Assembly (NCBI GenBank): GCA_902479205.1
Contig: CABSNX010000066.1
Span: forward strand, 1-9,620
Direction of reading: 5' to 3'
DNA length: 9,620 nucleotides
DNA from: an uncultured Collinsella sp.
Lineage (GTDB): Bacteria; Actinomycetota; Coriobacteriia; Coriobacteriales; Coriobacteriaceae
Shown here one piece after another: positions 1 to 5,336 of the stretch. The notes beneath the pieces were generated by a model. That model saw nothing but the letters and a program-made list of their open reading frames with translations. It made no database searches and was not told the origin of the DNA. A program made the translations under genes and the position numbers. How positions within the stretch are numbered: the first letter of the stretch is position 1; every line of letters starts with the position of its first letter.

Positions 1-16
1 TGTGTATAAGAGACAG
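1..16. other. Residual Nextera transposase adapter (artefact)
   Basis: The first 16 bases, tgtgtataagagacag, are the last 16 of the 19-base Tn5/Nextera mosaic end. This is library adapter, not genome. Position 17 is the first base that fits the cysteine synthase reading frame, so the genomic sequence starts there. Confidence 0.96.
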
Positions 17-236
17 CGATGATGGTGTAGTCGCCGCCGCGCACGAGCTTGCCTGCCTTCTCGGCCTCGTCAATCATGTTCTTGGCGACGCGGTCTTTAA
101 CTGACCCGGCGGGGTTGAAGTATTCGAGTTTGACGAGCACACGAGCCTTGAGGTCCTCGTCGGCCTCAAAGTGAGTGAGCTCCAGGAGCGGGGTGTGGCC
201 GATAAGCTGATCGATGGACGTGTAAACCTTGCTCAT
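17..236 (-). CDS. cysK: Cysteine synthase (O-acetylserine sulfhydrylase), N-terminal part, cut by the window edge
   Basis: This is the first 73 residues of a PLP-dependent cysteine synthase, which makes cysteine from O-acetylserine and sulfide in the cytoplasm. Full proteins of the family are usually a little over 300 residues. The minus-strand translation begins MSKVYTSIDQLIGHTPLLEL. The IGHTPLLEL stretch (residues 12-20) matches the family's IGNTPL motif. The block YFNPAGSVKDR (39-49) is the PLP-lysine site, with Lys47 the expected Schiff-base lysine. The next conserved part would be an IIEPTSGNTG-like motif; the frame reads I-I and then enters adapter, so the gene is cut by the library fragment and is not a pseudogene. 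The start is the ATG at 236-234. It is supported by a GGAGG ribosome binding site (complement of 243-247) six bases upstream. It is divergent from the Rrf2 regulator at 490, which makes that protein a plausible local regulator, as CymR is for cysK in Bacillus. CysM, or another family member such as cystathionine beta-synthase, is less likely but not excluded by so short a piece. Confidence 0.93.
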
Positions 237-294
237 GGTGAACCTCCAAAGTGTTCAAGTTGCTGGTTGCCGTGTGGTTTCACGGTGCGTGTAG

Positions 295-334
295 CAGCTA
301 AACCCATAAACCTTATAGGTTGTTCGTTTAGCTG
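295..334. promoter_or_regulatory. Nested inverted repeats, candidate operator or leader hairpin upstream of cysK
   Basis: A perfect 9-base inverted repeat, CAGCTAAAC (295-303) and GTTTAGCTG (326-334), encloses a second one, AACCT (309-313) and AGGTT (317-321), with nearly the same centre (about 315). It lies 59-98 bases upstream of the cysK start, just downstream of the best-looking cysK promoter. It could be an operator over the transcription start or a stem-loop in the 5' leader. Binding by the neighbouring Rrf2 protein is an inference from position only. Confidence 0.6.
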
Positions 335-343
335 TTGGGAAGC

Positions 344-372
344 ATACTAGACACTAAAGCCTAGTAATGCAA
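344..372 (-). promoter_or_regulatory. Candidate cysK promoter
   Basis: On the minus strand TTGCAT (372-367) and TAGTAT (349-344) are spaced by 17 bases, a reasonable but weak sigma-70 type match (3/6 and 4/6). Transcription would start near 337, at the edge of the nested repeats at 295-334. Identified by eye only. Confidence 0.4.
345..366. promoter_or_regulatory. Inverted repeat inside the candidate cysK promoter
   Basis: TACTAG (345-350) and CTAGTA (361-366) form a perfect 6-base inverted repeat with a 10-base spacer. It overlaps the candidate -10 box and most of the -35/-10 spacer of cysK. A protein bound here would block that promoter, so it is a second operator candidate, separate from the 295-334 repeats. 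Confidence 0.4.
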
Positions 373-425
373 TAGGAAATAGAAGATTATTACGAGCTGA
401 TTAACCATCTTGACCGGAACGGGTA

Positions 426-453
426 TTTTCAAAACCAATTTTTCGGCTAGAAT
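426..453 (+). promoter_or_regulatory. Candidate promoter of the Rrf2 regulator
   Basis: TTTTCA (426-431) and TAGAAT (448-453) are spaced by 16 bases, matching the -35 and -10 consensus at 4/6 and 5/6. The -10 box sits inside a palindrome, TAGAA-T-TTCTA (448-458). A wider dyad, TTTCGG (441-446) and CCGAAA (471-476), flanks the likely start near 460 and overlaps the ribosome binding site. Autoregulation would fit these repeats but is inferred. Confidence 0.5.
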
Positions 454-489
454 TTCTACGGACTAAATGACCGAAAGGCAGCACTATAC

Positions 490-918
490 ATGTTGGTTTC
501 TACAAAGGGCAGATATGCCCTGCGCGTTATGGTCGATCTGGCCGAGCACCAGGCGGCCGGTCGCATCCCGCTCAAAGAGATCGCGGCGCGACAGGGGATT
601 TCCGAGAAATATCTCGAGAACATCTTGGCTACGCTCGTGCGCGCCAACATGCTTTCGGGCATGCGCGGCAAGGGCGGCGGCTACGTGCTCACGCGCCCGC
701 CCGAGCAGTACACGGTGGGCGAGATCCTGCGCCTGACCGAGGGCAGTCTGGCACCGGTTGCATGCCTGGATGGCGACTGCAAGGGCTGCTCACGCTCGGA
801 TGAGTGCCCCACGCTCGACGTGTGGAAGAACCTGGACAAGCTCATCAACGACTACCTCGACGGTGTGACACTCGATCAACTTGTCGCTCCCAACCATGGC
901 TACGACTACGTCATCTAA
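490..918 (+). CDS. Rrf2-family transcriptional regulator with a cysteine cluster (IscR/CymR type)
   Basis: This is a 142-residue DNA-binding regulator of the Rrf2 family, the usual length for the group. The N-terminus MLVSTKGRYALRVMVDLA is the typical Rrf2 opening. The winged helix-turn-helix covers about residues 26-66 (IPLKEIAARQGISEKYLENI, then the wing GMRGKGGGYVL at 57-67). Four cysteines follow at 92, 97, 100 and 106, spaced C-x4-C-x2-C-x5-C, in the place where IscR binds [2Fe-2S] through Cys92, Cys98 and Cys104. An Fe-S cluster or redox sensing is therefore likely, though the histidine ligand of IscR is not evident here. A conserved Trp (112) follows, as in IscR. The start ATG has a GAAAGG ribosome binding site (473-478), with an 11-base gap. 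The gene is divergent from cysK and ends in a strong terminator, so it appears monocistronic. Because no suf or isc genes are in view and cysK is next door, I favour sulfur or cysteine control over an IscR role, but NsrR-like sensing cannot be excluded. Confidence 0.92.
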   Translation: MLVSTKGRYALRVMVDLAEHQAAGRIPLKEIAARQGISEKYLENILATLVRANMLSGMRGKGGGYVLTRPPEQYTVGEILRLTEGSLAPVACLDGDCKGCSRSDECPTLDVWKNLDKLINDYLDGVTLDQLVAPNHGYDYVI

Positions 919-987
919 CCCACACCTGCCATTTGGAGACGGAGTAGAAATGGTAGATTCTCTCGCCCTTTGAGACGTGAAAAATAA

Positions 988-1025
988 GAAGGCCGCCCAT
1001 TTTTGCGATGGGCGGCCTTCGTTTT
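988..1025. terminator. Strong bidirectional terminator between convergent genes
   Basis: A perfect 13-base inverted repeat, GAAGGCCGCCCAT (988-1000) and ATGGGCGGCCTTC (1008-1020), has a 7-base loop. It is followed by GTTTT on the plus strand and by TTATTTTTC on the minus strand. It can end transcripts of the Rrf2 gene (plus) and of the membrane-protein gene (minus). A shorter hairpin, ACGGCC (1043-1048) and GGCCGT (1054-1059), lies between it and the minus-strand stop codon. Confidence 0.93.
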
Positions 1026-1060
1026 GGGCTGTTGAGACGGGCACGGCCGGAATGGCCGTT

Positions 1061-1426
1061 TTAGTCCTCGGCGATGCTGTCGAGGATGCTGCGCGTGATG
1101 GATACCAGGATACTGCCCATAAAGGCCGATCCAAAGCTGGCGATGGAGATGCCCGCGCCCAGCAGATTGACCGACAGGTAGCTGGCCAGCTCGAGCATAA
1201 AGCTGTTGACTACGAGTTGAAAAACACCAAGCGTAATAATAGTGAGCGGCAGTGAGATGACGGTCAGGAACGGCTTGACGAGCGAATCGACAATGTTCAG
1301 GAACAGTCCCACAAAGGCAAAGCAGACCCAGGTCTCGGCAAAGCCGAAGGGTTGGATACCGGGGACGAGGAACGTGGCGATCGCGATGGCGATCGAGGTG
1401 AAGAGCCAGTTAAGCATAAAGCGCAT
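1061..1426 (-). CDS. Small four-helix membrane protein, phage holin family 4 superfamily (YvlD-like)
   Basis: This is a 121-residue very hydrophobic protein, the usual size for the PF04020 family (mycobacterial four-TM phage holin superfamily IV, including Bacillus YvlD). Four membrane segments can be seen at about residues 6-22, 32-47, 54-76 and 86-110. The segment NIVDSLVKPFLTVISLPLTI (44-63), followed by TLGVFQLVVNSFML, is the family signature, with its conserved Asn, Lys-Pro and Leu-Pro-Leu-Thr. Despite the family name, such genes are common in chromosomes with no prophage around them, and no lysin, portal or other phage gene is in this window. The real role is unknown; some relatives belong to envelope-stress operons. 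The start is the ATG at 1426-1424, with an AAAGGA ribosome binding site (complement of 1435-1440) eight bases upstream. It is convergent with the Rrf2 gene and shares its terminator. Confidence 0.88.
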   Translation of the reverse strand: MRFMLNWLFTSIAIAIATFLVPGIQPFGFAETWVCFAFVGLFLNIVDSLVKPFLTVISLPLTIITLGVFQLVVNSFMLELASYLSVNLLGAGISIASFGSAFMGSILVSITRSILDSIAED

Positions 1427-1614
1427 GGCGTGAATCCTTTCTTGCGCCGGGGTTGCTGGCGTCGCGTGAAGCGGCTTGCGGCGGCGACCTGGATGGTTGC
1501 GCGGGCGCGCCGCGGTGTTTGGGCGCCCATTGTCTCAAATATTCGTGGAGCTTACGTGCGCATACGGTTTCTAAACGGCGTTCGTCCTGAAAAACGCGCC
1601 GCTGGCAGAGAGTC

Positions 1615-1645
1615 TTGTCGCTTTAGTTTGGTGGTGTGCTACACT
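1615..1645 (+). promoter_or_regulatory. Candidate yerC promoter, extended -10 type
   Basis: TACACT (1640-1645) is preceded by TGC, giving an extended -10 element. The nearest -35-like box, TTGTCG (1615-1620), is 19 bases away, longer than ideal. The start would be near 1652, leaving a leader of about 100 bases before yerC. Confidence 0.4.
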
Positions 1646-1650
1646 GCTAC

Positions 1651-1703
1651 GGGCAAAAGCCACAGGCGTTGCCCTATTGCATAGAACGGGCGAACGATGC
1701 CCG
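1651..1703 (+). promoter_or_regulatory. Two small hairpins in the yerC leader
   Basis: GGGCAA (1651-1656) pairs with TTGCCC (1669-1674), and CGGGC (1687-1691) pairs with GCCCG (1699-1703). Both are perfect. The GGGC of one hairpin could also pair with the GCCC of the other, so alternative folds are possible. No T-run follows, so neither is an ordinary terminator. Confidence 0.3.
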
Positions 1704-1750
1704 ATGTCAGTATCAACTTCGATGCCTTTTGGCGGGTTTGGCGGTGATCG

Positions 1751-2050
1751 ATGAATATCGAGAACATGTTTGACAAGCCTGATGTCAAGCAGCTGGTCCA
1801 CGCATTTAGTCTTTTGGATGACGAGAAGGATATCCAAGCGTTTTTGACCGATATCTGTACGCCGCGCGAGATTTGCGACCTTTCTCAGCGTTTGCAGGTT
1901 GCGCGCTATTTGGACGAGGGCGAGCCTTATGTTGAGGTTCAGGCCCGTACCGGCGCTTCGTCCACCACGGTGAGCCGCGTTTCAAAGGCGCTGAACGGCG
2001 AGTACGGTGGCTACCGCAAGATCCTCATTAAGTTGGAGGATGGCGAGTAG
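1751..2050 (+). CDS. yerC: YerC/YecD-family TrpR-related DNA-binding protein
   Basis: This is a 99-residue protein of the TrpR-like YerC/YecD family, at the normal length. Unlike TrpR itself, its ligand and targets are not evident from the sequence. The all-helical N-terminal part (about 1-45, including LLDDEKDIQAFLTDICTPRE) and the helix-turn-helix (about 44-82: LSQRLQVARYLDEGEPYVEV, then RTGASSTTVSRVSKAL) are the family hallmarks. Residues TGASSTTVSRV are the recognition helix region. The ATG at 1751 is the only possible start: the upstream in-frame codons are TCG and then a TGA stop. The ribosome binding site is weak (GGTGA at 1743-1747). It ends with its own terminator at 2078-2101, so it is probably a single-gene transcript and not part of the repair operon that follows. 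In Bacillus, yerC lies near pcrB-pcrA-ligA; that context is absent here. Confidence 0.9.
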   Translation: MNIENMFDKPDVKQLVHAFSLLDDEKDIQAFLTDICTPREICDLSQRLQVARYLDEGEPYVEVQARTGASSTTVSRVSKALNGEYGGYRKILIKLEDGE

Positions 2051-2077
2051 GCCAGCGACAACATTGAATTACGAAGA

Positions 2078-2101
2078 ACCGTCCCTCCGGGGGCGGTTTT
2101 T
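2078..2101 (+). terminator. Rho-independent terminator after yerC
   Basis: ACCGTCCC (2078-2085) and GGGGCGGT (2090-2097) form an 8-base stem with one G-U pair and the tetraloop TCCG, followed by a run of T from 2097 to 2101. It starts 28 bases after the yerC stop codon. Confidence 0.9.
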
Positions 2102-2234
2102 ATATGCCTGCAATCGGCTGGTGCGTTGGGTTCAGGTTGCTTTGTACCAAAAGATGGAACTGCGGTGGCAATGTGTCCGCTTGGGCGGGTAGGATGGATG
2201 CATTGATTATTGCGAACGGTTTGAGCGGAGGACC

Positions 2235-5200
2235 ATGCCTGTTCGAATCTATACCACCAATACCGGCACGGATTTGAGCGATGCCGAGTCGGCGCTGCTT
2301 GCCGACCTTATTGCCCGTCACGGGCGTGCCGTGTTGCTGGCACCAACGTTTGCCGAGCTCGACCTGTGCCGTCATGATGCGGCGGAAGCCGGGGTTTCAC
2401 TGGGTATCGATTACAAGACGCCTTCGTCGTGGCTTCGCTCGCTTTGGGAGCTTTTGGGCGACGGGCGCGATTTCGTCGACAACCTGCAGCGCCAGATGCT
2501 GTTTTCGGATATGATTGCCCGCCGCGATGATGCCGATCTTCAGCCGCTTTCGTGTGGCCAGGGCACGGTGCGCATGCTCGCGCGCATGGCTCGCGATGTG
2601 CTTCCGGGTGTGGCAGGGACGGGTGCCGAGCGATGCGGTGGCAACAATTGCCAGCCTGAGCCAAAAAGCGATGCTGAAGCTCGCGTGTTCGAGCTTTTGC
2701 GCGCCTACGCGAGCGGCTTGGACCGTCGAGACATGGTCGAGCCCTGCGAGGCGGCTGACCTTATGGCCGAGGTGCTGGCCGACAACCTTCCGGCGTGCGC
2801 CCGCGCGGTATGCGTGCGCGGTATCACGTCGTTTACGCACGGCCTACTCGAGCTGCTGTCTGCCGTGGCGAACAATGGGGGAGAGGTCGTCGTGCTGCTT
2901 GCCCGCGAGCAGGCGGCGATGCGCGAGGAGCTTGCCACGGCATTTGATGCCCGCGGTGTGCTGTTTGAGATCGCGCCGCTGGGGGACGACGCCGTCGCGT
3001 CTGATGTCGCTTGCGGGGCCGCCGCTCAGCCTGCCTTTATTGAGGTCGCCGGCCCCCATGCCCGTGCTCATGTCTATGTGGACGCCATCGATAAGTTGGT
3101 GAAAGCGCACAAGGAGTCCAATGTCAACGATGCCGCCTCCGCGCCCGCCGATCCCGTGCGCGTGCTCGTTGTTTCTGCCCGGGCACCCCAGCTGTTCGGT
3201 GAGCTCGCCGCTCGTTTGGCGGCGCGCCACGTTGCTGCCGAGACGACCGAGTTCACGGCGTTTTCTCAATCCATTGTGGGCAGGCAGTTCACGGCGCTCG
3301 CCAACCTGATCGAGCGTATGAAGGCCGCCGACGAAGGGGCAGCTTCTAAGACTGAGTGGTGGCCCGCTCCGGAGCTTACCGACTGGATTTACAGCCCGCT
3401 TTCGGGTGCCGACGCCGCCAGCGCGCGCACGTTCGACAAGAATATGCGTCTCTCGCGCAGCAAGACTACCGCGGGCGTCAAGAGCTTGCTGCAGAGCGTG
3501 CAGGGCCAGATCAGGGGCGCGCGTAAAGCGGCGAGTGACGAGAACTGGTTTAAGAACGTGCCGTGCGTGGTCTCGGACGTGTTCCAGGCGCTGTGGCGCG
3601 ACAAGCCCGTGACGGCGCTCAAGGCCATGCTCGCCGCCGCCGAGGCGCTGCCCGATCGCGCGTTTGGCGGTCTCGACGGTCAGGCCCGTCGCCAGGCTGA
3701 AACGGCCCTACTGCGCCACGCCATCGACATTCTTATGAACGAAGCCCGCGTGCTCGATGTGTCGCAGACAGCGACCGTGCCCGTGCTCGACGGTGTTCGC
3801 ACCAAGGTGGATAAGCGCAGCGCCGCTTACGATTACGAGACCTACGAGGTCGATCGCACGCCACGGGCGCAAGTGCGCTTCGTGTCGCTTGCCGATGCGT
3901 CGGTTCTGCGTCCTGGCGGCTACGATGCCGTGCTGTTTGCCGATGTCGACCTGGACAGCTATCCGCTTTCGCACGAAGAGGGGCCGCTTGCCACGTTGAC
4001 GGCCGAGCTGCGCCGCGACGGCGTGTCTTTGGAGCCCGCCGCCCTGCTGCGCGTGCGCTTTGGCCGTGCGATGCAGGCGGCGAGCGGTCCGGTCGCGCTC
4101 GCCCGCGTGACGCACGATCGTCAGGCACGCGAATGCTACCCGGCAGCCGTATGGACAGAGCTGCGGGCACATGCCGAGGCCGCTGGCGCTGCCAAGCCCA
4201 CGCGCGTGGGCGAGGGCGATATCATCGCCGACTTTGATCCCGCGGCAGGCGAAGGTCTTAGGCGCGAGCGCGTGACCTGCGAAGCTCCTCAGCATCTGAG
4301 CGATGAAGCCATTCCGTATCTGGTCCTGCGCCGTCGCGATGGCGAGGGCGAGGATGCGCCGCTGGTGCCGCGCCTGACGTCTGCCTCGCAGATCGAGGCC
4401 TATTCGACCTGCCCGCTATGCTGGTTCGTCTCGTACCGCGTGAAGCCCCAGTCGATCGACGCCGGCTTTGGCAATATGGAGAAGGGCAACTTTGTCCACG
4501 ACGTGCTGGAGCATCTGCACGCCCGCCTGCCCCAGGAAGGCATGGAGCGCGTGACGCCCGAGAACCTGCCGCGCGCTCAGGAGCTGCTGTGCGAGGTCTT
4601 TGACGAGACATTGGCCGAGCATGCCTCCAAGCGTGGCAACGAGGGTCCGCTCGTGCCGCTCTCTCCGGTAGAGGAGCGCCAGGTGGCCGAGATTCTGCCG
4701 CAGCTGGAGGGTGTGCTTGCCTATGAAGCCGAGGCGCTGACTCCTTTTGCTCCACGCTACCTGGAGTTTGCCTTTAACGATCTTAAAGTCGAGTATGCCG
4801 GTTGGCCGCTCGGCGGGCGTATCGACCGCGTAGATGTGGATGCCGAGAATCGCGCCGTGGTAATCGACTACAAGCATCGTTCGGGCGTCGAGGAGTTTAA
4901 GCTCGCCGACCCCACGGTGCGCGACGAGGAGTCGGGCGAGGCTCCCATCGACGATCCGCGCTGGCTGCCGACGCATACCCAAACGCTCATCTACGCGCAG
5001 GCCATGCGCCGGGCGCTGGATCTGGATACCCGCGCGGCGCTCTATTTTTCGACCAAGGGTGGCAAACCGGCGCTGCGAGGCGCCGCGAGTGCCGAGCTGC
5101 TCGAGGAGGAGCGTGGTGACGGCCGCATCCCGGGGCTTAAGAAGGGCTTTCCCGGTGAGGGCGGCAACATGGACTTTGATGCACTGCTCGATCGCGTGGA

Positions 5201-5333
5201 GGCCGGCATCGCCGAGCGCTTGCGCGAACTCGAGGCGGGCAACGTCGCTGCTGTCGACCCGGCGTCGACAAAGGCCGCGCATGGCCGCTGCTCGTATAAC
5301 CACGAAGGTACGTTTGTAAGGAGGGGCGTGTAG
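2235..5333 (+). CDS. addB: AddB-like subunit of a helicase-nuclease (PD-(D/E)XK nuclease family protein)
   Basis: This 1032-residue protein is the likely AddB/RexB partner of the downstream AddA. Together they would unwind and trim double-strand DNA ends for RecA-dependent repair. The central part has the degenerate helicase look of the family (RFVSLADASVLRPGGYDAVL at 548-567, then FADVDLDSYPL). The C-terminal RecB-type nuclease is clear. It begins LTSASQIEAYSTCPLCWF (714-731), then GNFVHDVLEHL (His755), GGRIDRVD (Asp864), VVIDYK (Asp878, Lys880) and QTLIY (Gln916, Tyr920), so the catalytic set is intact. Two things are odd. There is no Walker A motif at the N-terminus, as in RexB-like forms. 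The Fe-S staple looks incomplete: Cys726 is present, but the C-terminal C-x2-C-x5-C is reduced to Cys1019, with Asn at 1022. The start ATG has GGAGG at 2227-2231, unusually close (3 bases). The gene is in the same frame as addA, 3 bases apart. The call as AddB rather than AdnA rests on the missing helicase motifs. Confidence 0.82.
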   Translation: MPVRIYTTNTGTDLSDAESALLADLIARHGRAVLLAPTFAELDLCRHDAAEAGVSLGIDYKTPSSWLRSLWELLGDGRDFVDNLQRQMLFSDMIARRDDADLQPLSCGQGTVRMLARMARDVLPGVAGTGAERCGGNNCQPEPKSDAEARVFELLRAYASGLDRRDMVEPCEAADLMAEVLADNLPACARAVCVRGITSFTHGLLELLSAVANNGGEVVVLLAREQAAMREELATAFDARGVLFEIAPLGDDAVASDVACGAAAQPAFIEVAGPHARAHVYVDAIDKLVKAHKESNVNDAASAPADPVRVLVVSARAPQLFGELAARLAARHVAAETTEFTAFSQSIVGRQFTALANLIERMKAADEGAASKTEWWPAPELTDWIYSPLSGADAASARTFDKNMRLSRSKTTAGVKSLLQSVQGQIRGARKAASDENWFKNVPCVVSDVFQALWRDKPVTALKAMLAAAEALPDRAFGGLDGQARRQAETALLRHAIDILMNEARVLDVSQTATVPVLDGVRTKVDKRSAAYDYETYEVDRTPRAQVRFVSLADASVLRPGGYDAVLFADVDLDSYPLSHEEGPLATLTAELRRDGVSLEPAALLRVRFGRAMQAASGPVALARVTHDRQARECYPAAVWTELRAHAEAAGAAKPTRVGEGDIIADFDPAAGEGLRRERVTCEAPQHLSDEAIPYLVLRRRDGEGEDAPLVPRLTSASQIEAYSTCPLCWFVSYRVKPQSIDAGFGNMEKGNFVHDVLEHLHARLPQEGMERVTPENLPRAQELLCEVFDETLAEHASKRGNEGPLVPLSPVEERQVAEILPQLEGVLAYEAEALTPFAPRYLEFAFNDLKVEYAGWPLGGRIDRVDVDAENRAVVIDYKHRSGVEEFKLADPTVRDEESGEAPIDDPRWLPTHTQTLIYAQAMRRALDLDTRAALYFSTKGGKPALRGAASAELLEEERGDGRIPGLKKGFPGEGGNMDFDALLDRVEAGIAERLRELEAGNVAAVDPASTKAAHGRCSYNHEGTFVRRGV

Positions 5334-5336
5334 ACC

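Larger units (their letters stand above)
1427..1750. other. Intergenic region between the holin-like gene and yerC
   Basis: About 320 bases lie between two divergent genes. It must hold both promoters. I see a plausible yerC promoter near 1615-1645 and small hairpins at 1651-1703, but no convincing minus-strand promoter for the membrane protein and no credible coding frame. The GC-rich stretch 1441-1530 shows no RNA gene that I recognise. Confidence 0.6.

Noticed and set aside
1..16. A real Tn5-like transposon end
   Set aside because: The sequence is the engineered mosaic end used in library preparation, and the right end continues into commercial adapter and index.
950..973. A seven-codon frame (MVDSLAL) after the Rrf2 gene with GGAG five bases upstream
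   Set aside because: It is too short to support as a gene and directly precedes the terminator. No conservation can be judged here.
1061..1426. A prophage remnant, suggested by the holin family name
   Set aside because: No other phage gene, integrase, attachment site or change in composition is near. The family is widespread in chromosomes outside prophages.
2102..2234. A promoter for addB with TAGGAT at 2190-2195 and TGGCAA at 2166-2171
   Set aside because: Both boxes match the consensus poorly with an 18-base spacer. A promoter must lie in this gap, since yerC has a terminator, but I cannot place it with confidence.
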